Positions 45,701-54,521 of a DNA stretch of 64,000 nt are shown one piece after another (within the stretch, counting starts at the first letter, position 1; the number at the start of each line of letters is the position of its first letter). The stretch spans positions 48,290 to 112,289 of the forward strand of contig QJNS01000159.1 of assembly GCA_004154925.1 (NCBI GenBank), read 5' to 3'. The translations under genes were made by a program, and so were the position numbers. Under the pieces are notes generated by a model. It was not told the origin of the DNA. It did no database searches and worked only from the letters and a program-made list of their open reading frames with translations. Source of the DNA: Monosporascus cannonballus. Taxonomy: Eukaryota; Ascomycota; Sordariomycetes; Xylariales.

Positions 45701-46217
45701 GAGACCGGCATGATCTCGCGACACCGGGTGGAGTCGACACTCTATTCAGAGACCGGGGCTGCAGCGGTGTCATCGGCACGGAATTCGACCTTCGGAGAGC
45801 CTTACGGTTGGCGGGCTTGACAATGTCGGGATTCGCGGGAGACCTGGGGTCCTGTGGAGGAGGGTTCTTCACTGCATCTCCCAGAGCCTTCAGAGTCGAA
45901 TTGATAACCTGGGTGGCCAGCAGAGCCCTCTCTTTCGCAGCGATAGTGGCACTCGGGGCCCTCGTCTCTTGCGCGGCAAGCGCCACCGCTTTCGCACCCC
46001 CTCTTTTCGTTATCGTCGCCGTAGGCTTTTCTCTCGTCGACACTGTTTTTGCCCTACCCGGTCGTGTCTTGGCGGTGGGTTTTGAGGAGGCAGCATCGTG
46101 ATCCGCCTCTTTGCTCAGGAGAAGTTCCTTCAAGGTTGCTGAGATTGTTGGAGTGCACGTTGAAACAGATGCGACCGCGTTCCGGACAGCATCAATCTGT
46201 GCCTGTATAGTAGCCAT
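39735..46217 (-). CDS. Separase (cohesin protease)
   Basis: One uninterrupted frame of 2,160 residues, the length of fungal separases (Esp1/Cut1/BimB). The N-terminal 1,500 residues are helical superhelix repeats. The C-terminal caspase-like domain has G-T-Y-I-L-N-P-S, then the catalytic His1985 in Y-F-G-H-G-S-G-A-Q-Y and catalytic Cys2014 in M-G-C-S-S-A. This is followed by P-A-V-V-G-T-L-W-D-V-T-D-R-D-I-D-R. At anaphase the enzyme, freed from securin, cleaves the Scc1/Rad21 subunit of cohesin. Between V-T-D-R-D and the last conserved strand (C-V-Y-G-I-P-V-Y) lies a Gly/Lys-rich and poly-Gln insert of about 65 residues. No intron signal is needed. Divergent from the DUF5321 gene. Confidence 0.95.
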   Translation of the reverse strand: MATIQAQIDAVRNAVASVSTCTPTISATLKELLLSKEADHDAASSKPTAKTRPGRAKTVSTREKPTATITKRGGAKAVALAAQETRAPSATIAAKERALLATQVINSTLKALGDAVKNPPPQDPRSPANPDIVKPANRKALRRSNSVPMTPLQPRSLNRVSTPPGVARSCRSPSLISASTGCLAAVECARAAFSSLRSLQASGAVTLPELQLESGMSSFINKLIGLNLFEQATKELRILKRRLEGMAAGQGGKKNKSNPAPEPSTVAKTFSDLLDFPNVSASGPLLGLIISTQLQALRVLHGLKRSAHLDTALPFLRQSNSSSPLNLILLSLQGEKLDRTKGARQLESLSQSLLSLSPSIASKDDATAVEPRLSPSPETSLEIQALAFACRLQSWRISGHKGDVDRDVLLPLSKCMGAFARRTSSEPAKTFLATSNAFNQVWECIEKLGLRPSMSSKTSLVAIYQVLGTTSWDAGDINEARKWTLKLKDFMDPTQDSVAKRCSVTAQLLALSLRQSPQVDESLIIEILDALQGPLSGSTTDLDDLLVSICLARKAAISVIVGRGRQDSDSVPAPEAILKHLEIFVFQLPRFALRWLGTPPSSTGATKDFLRFEQRRQLLSKYLSHILDSAFMLINKTLEEDGMAWDQMDSILQDSLGLLENIGMSFQVGRGNPSSSYYVKISHLYYQQHLALRKSKDTETISLRALRRSIECMKQRPEDEQCRAQLLVKWERFAELCRASGRRDDAADALRSIRDHLVRQEIVPAITSMLATQPVVKAWQQNTESEALSRAVCNLAKIDRKPTEWTWLLDESDKATALEHDLYFIISNDSNFRQEVGLSHPTVKGLLHIYSHERYPIRRFRTLLQLLTAHLDTGTETADLRTEVRTAAESITTAELANDSGLERYIPHLQSLATCIFSLADSTIDGSSAKQALARWKAIASRCHSAEELSDHIDNPDQLHTILQSLADFARIRGLETFSADVLELSTRISKLAATGGPDSLLTQSATLCVQHLSLGQSTKVEMILQQNKDLISQPDLSQESLATYHLAVAEYHLALGDFDEADHHLTEARNVVAAPSTRPLARRGTGSGRKILLANASFLSSRLALERGDSPNALHFAKTAVKYLFHDWAKLEELRRSNNDVSVDDLSQSEASGDDSSFSSSQLVKADVARANAGPTFWAMVYPLFRSVLRLSSIYAHVGMYQETLYYAQQAQKVAHSTASITYIFQSEAWLALVSLMAGKPEEALEIAAELKASIAALEPTCSTVTTVCELSRVYRDIEDAASESELLDRADAMVKAMHSNDTVTETGSEPHLETQMAKLTITSTSNTKATTRQAKAKKTTKVVTTTVSKRAPSKRPNTPAEPQLQIQIEDVQISFLRAAVLQYQSMNLLSKKDWATAITNLHTAYQLSKLSRDISQERVLMATGLIGQSLDLMGRDSVFSVIQDSTLSFPAVAASHKDKSASERSPLVKASPRKGRNVVQEPQLFVDNLWQAQEYLLEAHSIATINGDGGLVHRIAALLQNVTILLSATGSSRSTGVGHPAHATCSIELARNLVWRRERKTLRLESAKSTKAEWPMPIHHNSHDNRRSSLGFSIDMNRFQRDYVDVIPKSWNVVSVSLSDNKHDLCITKLQAGHSPFAIRLPLERASSRDADSEVFTFQQGRSELLDIITQANRTCHDARDMSHKEAKSAWWAEREELDERLKELAGNIEQTWLGGFKGIFTQHHKRSDLLAQFQKSFLNILDKHLPSRRQVRGKRAKAAPIPKINLDPRIMDLFIGLGDATAPECDLDEPLNDLLYFVVDILQFHGERNAYDEIDFDAMVVETFDALHSYHSAAKGCGDADEGIHTILILDNALHVFPWESLPCMQGHSVSRVPSLACLRRAILEQRTPHAKAASLPGGDEDELSASNSSPDPNPREGHYASINSGTYILNPSTDLANTAATFGRPLAQLPAAWRSIEGRAPTEAEFEAALRGSDLLLYFGHGSGAQYIRGRTIRQQLNGRCRAAALLMGCSSAALDYAGEAFAPHGPVRNYMLAGCPAVVGTLWDVTDRDIDRFAARLFEEWGLMPRGTFASSEGRGGRGSGAKGKEKTKGKGKGKEKSLARHPAGKGEEEEAQQQQQQPQTSLVEAVARARDACRFRYLTAAAVCVYGIPVYISK

Positions 46218-46694
46218 CTATAGTAGTTATTAAGTAGATCTTTGCGGGTATCGACTCCTAATCATATCATTATGCACGCAGAAAAAGACTGATGCAGAGC
46301 GATATCCAAGACACCTCAGGGGGATGATTGCAAAGTAGGTTACAAGCAAGGAAAGCCCATAGCATATAAGTCTGACCAGTGTACAATCAATAGATGATAG
46401 AGACGAACGCGGTGCAATAAATGACGAAGTTCAAATCGGCTCGTTACATGCACATGAGCTGTATGGGTCAGTTGCCGGGATGAGCTTGTGCGGATATTGA
46501 CTTTCCCCGAAACGGATAAACCTAGTCGGCAGGGCAACGGGTGGGCACGGGGAGGAGCTACGAGGTACCGGTACTGGTACTTGGTTCTTCTTGGCCTTGG
46601 GGATAATCAGTCCATCGCAAGAATAAAAAGTACACATAATGAAATCATCCTGCCCACGAAAAGGTTCAAATCGACAATTCGCAAACCCACGGCC
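46218..46694. promoter_or_regulatory. Divergent promoter of separase and the DUF5321 gene
   Basis: A 477-base spacer. GGTACCGGTACTGGTACTTGG near 46564 is a run of GGTAC-type units. No MluI cell-cycle box was seen. The open frame of the right-hand gene extends upstream without an ATG. Confidence 0.45.
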
Positions 46695-47315
46695 ATGATG
46701 GACAGATCAATCTGGCGCAGAGCTCTCTTAGAGCCAGCAACAATCCGCGCAATGCTGCGCCCAACTCCCGCTCAGTTCACCCGCAACCAATTTGCGCGGC
46801 ACGCAAGCTCTACGCCAACCATCGCCCAAGCGTCCTTCTGGAAATCTCTGATCCCGAAGCCGCTGCGCCGACGTCCAGAACAGCCAGGAGTTATGAGGAC
46901 GGCGAAAAAGCCTAAGTCGATGGAGTGGAACCCCGCTACCTTCTTTATCATCATCTTTCTCTTCATCGGATCCATGTCTATCCAGATGATTGCGCTCAAG
47001 AAGGACTTCAGCACCTTCTCGAGACGGGCCGAAGTTCGCATTGGCTTGTTACGCGAAGTGGTCGAAAAGCTGCAAAGGGGCCAAGAGGTGGACGTTGAGA
47101 AGACGTTGGGCACTGGTGACGAAGCTAAGGAGAAAGAATGGGAAGAGGTCCTGCGGGAAATCGAGCGAGACGACATACTGAAAAATCCAAGAAAGGGTGA
47201 AAAGACAAAACAGGCGTCGCCTGCCCCTGCAACACCGGAGGCAAAAGTCGAAGCGAAGACTGAGAGCGCTGCACCAGCAAAAGTCAAAACGGCAAGTTAC
47301 TCAAATTTCTTCTGA
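46695..47315 (+). CDS. Mitochondrial membrane protein, DUF5321-like
   Basis: 206 residues from the first ATG of the frame (46695; a second follows at 46698). The N-terminus is Arg-rich without acidic residues (R-S-I-W-R-R-A-L-L, then F-A-R-H-A-S-S), a typical mitochondrial presequence. The conserved block P-K-S-M-E-W-N-P-A-T precedes one transmembrane helix (F-F-I-I-I-F-L-F-I-G-S-M-S-I-Q-M-I-A-L) and a charged coiled coil. The C-terminus is Ala/Lys/Pro-rich. This matches a fungal family of unknown function (DUF5321 type). Inner-membrane location is inferred. Its stop is only 51 bases from that of the sirtuin gene. Confidence 0.75.
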   Translation: MMDRSIWRRALLEPATIRAMLRPTPAQFTRNQFARHASSTPTIAQASFWKSLIPKPLRRRPEQPGVMRTAKKPKSMEWNPATFFIIIFLFIGSMSIQMIALKKDFSTFSRRAEVRIGLLREVVEKLQRGQEVDVEKTLGTGDEAKEKEWEEVLREIERDDILKNPRKGEKTKQASPAPATPEAKVEAKTESAAPAKVKTASYSNFF

Positions 47316-47366
47316 TAGTCGACAGGCTATGTTGTACATGATATACACGAGAAGGACTTGGGCGCT

Positions 47367-48569
47367 TTAGGGCACCATGTCCTTTGAGGCCGATGCTCCA
47401 TGCTTGTCTACAGTATGATCGTGGCTTGCCTGTGCGGAATTTGTATTCGAAGACTGCCGAAACCGCTCTACAAGAGCCGGCAGCAGGGCGTCAGTGGACA
47501 TATCCAGCCTCACCCCTTGACCTCCTTTTTGGGCCGGATCGAGGTCTGCAAAGAAGGCATCCTCTCCCCTCACTCCCCCGAGGTTAACGATTGCAATCGG
47601 TATGCCTCGGTCCTTCGCCCTCTTAGCTAGCCGCCAGGCCGAGTAAGTGGCTAGGGAGGTCCCAAGAACAAGTAGCCTTTCGGCATCCTCGAGAGCTCGC
47701 TCTGCGGCAGCCTTGGTGTCCGGCCGCACGCTCTCTCCAAACATGGTGACTGCCGGCTTCAGAATGCCTGCGGTGCTTGGCAGCTTCCACGCACCGTCTG
47801 CATCAATCTCGACCGTCGCACGACTCCCATCCGCCGCGGACGGCGGATGGGCCAGACACCTCGGACAAGCTGGGTACCTGAATGTCGTGTATGGAGCGTC
47901 CGGCAGGTCTACATCACCATCAGGGTTGGTCCTCAGTCCTCTGCGTTTACGCTCTTCCGGGTTCTCCGTATCCAAAGCGCCAGATGCTTTGATCTCTTCG
48001 AGAAATGCCGCCCACGCGGGATTGAGTCTTGCCAGATCATCCTGGAAAACGTCTCGGGGCAGTTCCACGTGGCATGAGGTGCACACCAGGGATCTTAGGT
48101 AGCCATGTAACTCGATAGTCGGGATTAGAGGGTGGGCCCTGGGGTGGAAGGAGTCTACATTTTGTGTGATGACGTTTTGTACAAGACCCAAGTCACCGAG
48201 CTGCTTTATAGCATAATGGCTAGTATTTGGTTTAGCCTTATACATAGTCGTCCATCCGAGAAAACTCCTTGCCCAGTACCGCTTCCTAGCTTCGTGGTTT
48301 GATATAAACTCATTGTAATAGATGGGGCGATATGTCTTGTTGACCCGGTACGTGCCCTTGCTTCCTCTGTAATCGGCAAGCCCACTGGCGACCGAGATGC
48401 CCGCACCCGTTAGGACCACAGTTGAAGGGCGAGGCCGATCCAGAACTGATGACCCAAAGAACTCTACCAGTGCCGCAACAGCTCCGGGTAACGTAGTGGC
48501 TGTCTTGGGGACGACCGTAGGAGCTGGCAAAACATCCGCGTAGGGAATTCGCATGTAGGGTTTACGCAT
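47367..48569 (-). CDS. Sirtuin, class II / SIRT4-like NAD-dependent deacylase
   Basis: 400 residues from ATG at 48569. Rossmann motif G-A-G-I-S-V-A-S-G-L-A-D-Y-R-G; catalytic core T-Q-N-V-D-S-F-H with the acid-base His, then E-L-H-G; zinc-binding pairs C-T-S-C and C-P-R-C; F-G-E-S-V; and NAD-site G-T-S-L-A-T-Y-S-A-W-R-L and I-V-N-L-G-G. Two stretches of about 25 residues are inserted in the zinc module. The A-D-Y-R-G and F-G-E-S-V forms point to class II (SIRT4-like), often mitochondrial. The N-terminus (M-R-K-P-Y-M-R-I-P-Y) is basic. A short upstream coding exon is possible because the frame stays open to an AG at about 48593. Confidence 0.9.
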   Translation of the reverse strand: MRKPYMRIPYADVLPAPTVVPKTATTLPGAVAALVEFFGSSVLDRPRPSTVVLTGAGISVASGLADYRGSKGTYRVNKTYRPIYYNEFISNHEARKRYWARSFLGWTTMYKAKPNTSHYAIKQLGDLGLVQNVITQNVDSFHPRAHPLIPTIELHGYLRSLVCTSCHVELPRDVFQDDLARLNPAWAAFLEEIKASGALDTENPEERKRRGLRTNPDGDVDLPDAPYTTFRYPACPRCLAHPPSAADGSRATVEIDADGAWKLPSTAGILKPAVTMFGESVRPDTKAAAERALEDAERLLVLGTSLATYSAWRLAKRAKDRGIPIAIVNLGGVRGEDAFFADLDPAQKGGQGVRLDMSTDALLPALVERFRQSSNTNSAQASHDHTVDKHGASASKDMVP

Positions 48570-49373
48570 CTGGAAAAGCTTCCAAGTGCTGCAGAGTTTA
48601 AGCAGTTAGGTGTATGTAACGAACGTCAAGCGGCTGGCATAGGTCTTAGAGGATCTCATGCAGTCCAGTATGTACGTTGAATCGCCGTGGTTAGGAGCTT
48701 CGCCGGGTAAGTCCTGTGAAGAAATCTGTTCAAGACTATGATCAACACTTTGAGTGAATGAGACCATCAAATTACTTCTATTACCAAACAACGCACAACG
48801 TTACTGCTGTGCCCAGGGGGTGTATCTTAGCGCAATATAGCGAGGCTGTCCACTAAAGGAAGACTCGGTCAGCAAGCAGGTGGGCTGAAGCTGTTGTAAA
48901 GCTTAGCAAAGTTAGGGCTATTTTGACCGCGCCATCCCATATTCCGTTAGCGCCATTAGCGTTGTTCGGGTCTTTTTGTATGTGCTCTATATCCCGAGGG
49001 GCCTTCTCATCCGAGATCATGCCATCCGATGTCGTCAACCCTGGAGCTTTTCGTGTCCGGACCTCGAGCTTTTTTTTTTTTTTTCCCCATCTACTACGGT
49101 TTCCGACATAGACACGCGGGCTTCAATGATCAGACTTATACTCGCATTTTTTCCCTTTTTGATTTCAGCGATGCCGCAGTACGCGCGTCCAGTTACTTAG
49201 TGAATTCCCCTACTTAGCTTAGTCGTCATCATTGTCAGTCGCATGCTGCCGAGGCGCAGCTAGGTACAATACCGGTGGACGTGCCTGCTGAAGCTGAGTC
49301 CCCCAGCAAAGTTGTACGCCCTGCCAACCTACATATATCGCTAGGTGGTACCTGCAGAGCCCACCTACATACG
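48570..49373. promoter_or_regulatory. Divergent promoter of the sirtuin and metal transporter genes
   Basis: An 804-base spacer with a 14-base T-run near 49071-49084 and TACCTA/TAGGT motifs near 49325-49350. No gene recognised. Confidence 0.5.
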
Positions 49374-50903
49374 ATGGGTGCCCTTGCAACAACTGGCGGC
49401 AGCAGTCGCATTCACCTCCGGATTCTTTCAACACCTTCTACATATACCCGGCGCCATCATCCGTTCCTTGTCTCTGCTTTAACCACCGCCAAGTTGAGGC
49501 CAGATCATTCTTTTCTTTTTCGGGGACGCCGTGTGCTGCAGACTTCTTGTAAAGCCGCGGGTTCTCAATCATTCTTTGTAACTCGTTCACCCCCTGCCTC
49601 ACGTCGACTTCACAACCAGCTCTTTCGTTCGCTCCCAACCATGGCCTCCTTAACCCATACAAGAAGTCACGGCCACAAGCATGGTCATGGGCACCATCAC
49701 CACCACGACAATGTGTATCTCACTTCGACGAATAAGAATGATGCTGGTGTGCGCATCACTCGGCTTGGCCTCTACTCGAACCTCGGCATGGCAGTCGCGA
49801 AGGGGGTCGGCGGATACTTATTCAACTCTAAGGCTATGATCGCAGATGCCATACATAGCATAACTGACCTTGCATCTGACATAATGACGCTTGCAACGAT
49901 TTCCTGGAGCTTGAGACCTCCGACGGACCAGTTCCCTACCGGTTATGGGAAGATTGAGAGTCTGGGATCCCTTGGTGTGTCGAGCATGCTATTGTTTGGT
50001 GGAATCTGGATGGGCTACGGCAGTCTCTTAACCCTCTATGGCCACTTCTTCCTTGATCCTGCATCGGCTGCCGAGTTCATGTCGCATGTGCATAGCCATA
50101 GTCACAGCCACGGCCACGGCCACGGCCACGGCCACGGTCATGGCCATGACCATGCTGAAATCGTACCGAGTCTGCATGCTGCATGGCTTGCTGCAGGGAC
50201 AGTCGCCATCAAGGAGTGGCTGTACCATGCAAGTAAGTTGGCCCAATGCAGATATGCCCTAGAATTGCAAGACTAATCATCAATTCTCCCAGCCATGAAA
50301 GTAGCTCGCGAACGCAAGTCTTCCGTCCTGGCCTCCAACGCCGTTCATCATCGGGTCGACAGTCTAACCGGCATCGTGACACTCGCGGTAATTCTTGGCG
50401 CAAACTTCATGCAGAATGCAGCTTGGCTGGATCCTGTCGGTGGCCTCCTGATCTCGTTGATGGTTGTCAAGGCCGGAGCCGAGAATACCATTTCTGCATT
50501 GTTCGAACTCGCCGACCGCACCATTGATGACGAAGTTAAGGGATCGATTCGGAAGCAGGCCCAGAAGGCTCTTACCAACATCACGGAGGGCCATGAGATC
50601 GAACTCAGGGATGTCTCAGGTGTCAAATCGGGTCAAAACTACCTGGTCGACTTGGAAATGGCCGTGCCAAGTGCTTGGAGCGTGGAAGACGTCAAGGACG
50701 TCGAAGATAAGGTTCGCACCCGAGTCGGTGCCAAAGTACGAGGGGTGCGAAGGGTTCGAGTCCGCTTTATCCCAAAGGAGGTGCCCGTGCCTCCGAAATT
50801 TGATGAATTCATTCTGGGCAACGTGAGCCCGAGGTCGAGCCCGGAACCTGAAGAAGAGGACCATGGCCACAACCACAACAATGACGATCATAAATCTCAC
50901 TAG
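49374..50903 (+). CDS. Mitochondrial-type cation diffusion facilitator (Mmt1-like)
   Basis: Exons 49374-50232 and 50293-50903 (intron GTAAGT..CAG); 489 residues. ATG at 49374 gives a 90-residue N-terminus rich in Arg, Ser and Thr and poor in acids, fitting mitochondrial import; an inner ATG at 49640 would remove it. The CDF fold shows both metal-site HxxxD pairs: H-S-I-T-D in helix 2 and H-H-R-V-D in helix 5. Two His-rich stretches, one before helix 1 and one (H-G repeated) in a loop between helices, should bind metal. The cytosolic/matrix C-terminal domain ends in D-H-G-H-N-H-N. Yeast Mmt1/2 export iron from mitochondria; iron, zinc or manganese cannot be told apart here. Confidence 0.88.
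50108..50137. repeat. CCACGG hexanucleotide tandem repeat
   Basis: Five in-frame copies of CCACGG-type units encode the His-Gly run of the transporter. Such tracts vary in length by slippage. Confidence 0.75.
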
Positions 50904-51658
50904 GAGAACCAACAAAAGGGAGTTTGATAGGAGCACCAAGGGGCGTAATGGCGTTATGGCATCTGCTGACTTTTATTTCACGGGGAACTGGATGATACCA
51001 ACCCTTAGATTTCTGGATTTCTTCACGATGAAGCTCCTGCCGGAGCTTTGAATGTAACATCCTACACTTCCCACAATTGCATGTAGACGGCGTTCTGAAG
51101 GTGTACCAAAGCAGCTAGCAAGGGGCACAATATCTTTGGGATTGGGCAATGGATATTGGATGCCGATTTGGCTGGGCAGATATATCAGAGGAATATACCA
51201 GAAACCGGAGGATATTGCGGTACCTGGATTTTCGGGAGTAAATCTCACGATGGTCCCTTTCCACACCGATGGATTAGAGCTAGGGGTCTTAAGCCAAGAC
51301 GATAGCCCCATTCCCGCCTTGTTGTGATTGGAGCGTCTCACAATTTAGGCTAATTATGACATAAGGCCAGAAGGCTTAACCTTTGAGGACTGACTGCCCC
51401 GCCATTGAAAACCCCCCAATGCTAAGATTCACGTCATATTGAAGCCGTATCGGATACTATAGAGAGAGATCCAGTCTTGGCTGTGTTGTGCAAGCTAGAT
51501 ACCTAGTAGTTAGCAGTTCTAGGCCCTTCCATATTTTTACTTTTCCTTCCGTTTAGCAATGCATGTGCTTGACTTCGACATTCAGCCTCATCGAACCCTC
51601 CTTGAGTGCCCACATCTAATACGCACCGAGAGTTGCAAACTACAGCCGGAGAACCAGC
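50904..51658. other. Intergenic, upstream of xylulokinase
   Basis: 3' region of the metal transporter and promoter of the xylulokinase gene. No gene recognised. Confidence 0.5.
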
Positions 51659-53521
51659 ATGAGCTCGGGACCGTTATACCTGGGGTTCGACCTCTCGACC
51701 CAGCAATTGAAAGGCAGGTTCCACTTCCAACAGGCGATGTTCTAGCAAATCAGGCGGGGTCTACGGCTTACAGAGGGGAACAGCTATCGTGATTAAGCCG
51801 GACCTCTCCGTCGTATCCGAAGCCAAAGTCGACTTCGACGACGATTTCGCCTCTAAGTATGGCATCAAGAAGGGCGTGCAGACCAACGAGGCCGAGGGCG
51901 AGGTGTACGCGCCCGTGGCCATGTGGCTCGATGCCCTCGAGCTCGTCCTCAACAGATTGAAAGAGAAGGGTTGCCCCGTGCGAGACATCAGGGGCATCAG
52001 CGGCTCGGGCCAGCAGCACGGGAGCGTGTACTGGAACGACCGGGCCGAGCCCACCCTGAAGGCGCTCGACCCTAAAAAGACGCTGCTCGAGCAGCTGTCG
52101 GGTGCGCTCTCTTACAAATTCTCTCCGAACTGGCAGGACCACAGCACGCAGGCCGAGTGCGATCAGTTTGACGCGCACCTCGGCTCGACTCAGAAGCTCG
52201 CGGAGGTTACGGGGAGCTCCGCACACCATGTAAGCCGGGCTGCTACACGCCTACCTAATTCGTAAGTAGCTTTTCTAACAGGAGATAGCGTTTCACGGGT
52301 ACACAGATTTTGAGGATGCGAAAGAGGAGGCCGCAAGTCTACGCCAGTACGGCTAGAATTTCCCTCGTCTCCTCTTTCCTCGCCTCCTGTCTCGTCGGAG
52401 CCATCGCCCCGATCGACTGCAGTGACGTCACCGGCATGAACCTCTGGGACATAGCCGCTGAGTCGTGGAGCGAATCCCTCCTCGAGCTCACGGCAGGAAA
52501 GGAAGGCATCGACGATCTCCGTAAGAAGCTCGGTGAGGTACGGATGGACGGCGGCGGCAGCATAGGCAACATCTCCTCGTACTACGTCGACCGGTTCGGC
52601 TTCAGCCCGGAATGCAAGATTGTCTCGTTCACGGGGGACAACCCCGCGACGATCCTCTCGCTGCCCCTCCGGCCCATGGACGCCATCGTCTCCCTGGGGA
52701 CCTCCAGCACCTTCCTCATGAACACGCCCACCTACAAGCCCGACCCCGCGTACCACTTCATGAACCACCCCACGACCAAGGGCCACTTCATGTTCATGCT
52801 GTGCTACAAGAACGGCGGCCTCGCGCGCGAGAAGGTGCGCGACAGGCTGCCGAAGCCCTCCTCCTCGGGCTCCTCCGACCCCTGGGAGACCTTCAACAAG
52901 CACGTGCTCGAGACGCCGCCGCTCGGCATCCGGTCGGCGGGCGACCGTGCCAAGCTCGGCCTCTACTTCCCGCTGCCCGAGATCGTGCCCAACATCCGCG
53001 CGGGTACCTGGCGCTACACGTGCAAGGCGGACGGGTCGGACCTGCGGGAGGAGGTTGGCGACTGGGGCGCCGAGGCCGACGCGCGCGCCATCGTCGAGTC
53101 GCAGGCGCTGTCGATGCGGCTGCGGTCGCACAGCCTCGTGCACAGTCCCGAAGGTTCAGGCCTGCCGCCGCAGCCGCGCCGCATCTACCTCGTGGGCGGC
53201 GGCTCGCACAACCCGGCCATCGCGCGCGTCGTCGGCGACGTGCTCGGCGGCGTCGACGGCGTCTACAAGCTCGACGTCGGCGGCAACGCATGCGCCCTTG
53301 GGGGCGCCTACAAGGCGGTCTGGGCGCTCGAGCGGTCGAGCGTAGACGAGTCCTTCGACGACCTCATCGGCCGCCGCTGGGACGAGACCAGCGCCGTCCG
53401 CCGCGTCGAGGGCGCCGGCTTCCGCGACGACGTGTTCCAGCAGTACGGCCACGCCCCGGCCGGAGTGCTCGGCGCCTTTGATGAGATGGAGCAGAGGATC
53501 CTTAAGGTCGCTAAGAACTAA
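51659..53521 (+). CDS. D-xylulose kinase
   Basis: Exons 51659-51717, 51776-52229 and 52289-53521; 581 residues, the usual size. FGGY-kinase motifs: L-G-F-D-L-S-T-Q-Q-L-K at the start, G-I-S-G-S-G-Q-Q-H-G-S-V-Y-W, F-S-P-N-W-Q-D-H-S-T, G-D-N-P-A-T-I-L-S-L-P-L, V-S-L-G-T-S-S-T-F-L-M, and Y-L-V-G-G-G-S-H-N-P-A-I-A. It phosphorylates D-xylulose with ATP, feeding xylose and arabinose into the pentose phosphate pathway in the cytosol. The second intron (GTAAGC..TAG) restores S-S-A-H-H-R-F-T-G-T-Q-I-L. The first intron is less certain: the only usable donor is GTTCCA at 51718, and the join gives L-K-G-R-G-T-A-I-V. Coding GC rises strongly toward the 3' end. Confidence 0.9.
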
Positions 53522-54521
53522 GGGATCGGGGTCGGACCGGGCCGGATCAGGATCAGGGTCAAAGAATCTGCTGCCATTGCCCACCTACCTAGCCTCGTCT
53601 AGAGCTACTGTGTAGGCCTCAAGTCTGGATAGAAAATAGTCCGGTTATTTATTAACTCTTGATTCGCGCCACGGCCGTGACCTCCACAGATACCGCTACT
53701 TAAGAGAAATAAAGAGTGTTTCACTATGGATCCATACGTTCGCAGCGTCTGCTGTCAGCTTGCCTTATCGATGACTATTCCGTGAGATTGCTTACGTTTT
53801 TGGCTTGGGTGGTTACGTACCTAGCCTAGTATTTTGGCCCTCTGCCGCTCCAGTACCTTGGATGCACTTCGGTAAATCTAGTCTGCGTCTACTGTATGGC
53901 TCGGTTACTGATGTGTGCATCTATGTATGTACGTGATCACAGTCCATCTCGTGGCACCCCTCACCTGGGACGGCAGTTGAGGGGAGAGTCCTGGTGAGAG
54001 TAACGGCACTCAGAGGGACCAGTTTTTACTGTAGGTACAGGTACTACCACCTACTTAGTACATAAGGTGGCTTAGCCGCGCTAGGCCCACAGAGTTCTTC
54101 AATGTCTGACGTCACCATAAGCCTGAGCCCATCCGTGCGAAACGTACAAAAGCGAGCAGTTTACCTGTATCTACATGCATTGTATATTGTAGGTACGTAA
54201 CCTTACCTAACGCTAGAGGCAAGAACGAGTGGAGCAAATCCGGGACCTCCGTCGAGCCTGTTGAGCTTGTTTGCCGAAATATCCAGAACTGGGTCAGACG
54301 AAGGTTCGCATTTCATGTCGATGAGAATAGTATAGGAAAGAAATAACGAAAAGACAATTTCTCCATCTGCTTTCCATTTTCCTTTTATCGACCCTGGATT
54401 CTGCAGTGGTCTCAGTTGTGAGCTTCTGGTGTCGGAACAGCTACGGATAGATAGATGAGCTGTCAACCTGTCATAGAATAAATTATTAGTGGCACAACAA
54501 GGGGGTTCCTTAATCGGCGGC
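53522..54521. other. Intergenic, 1 kb
   Basis: Just beyond the xylulokinase stop is a short GGATC/GGGTC-rich repeat (53522-53562). TAGGTA/TACCTA motifs occur at about 54031-54060 and 54190. No gene recognised. Confidence 0.5.

Noticed and set aside
52190..53143. 317-residue minus-strand frame opposite xylulokinase
   Set aside because: Arises from the high GC of the kinase exon; no family similarity.
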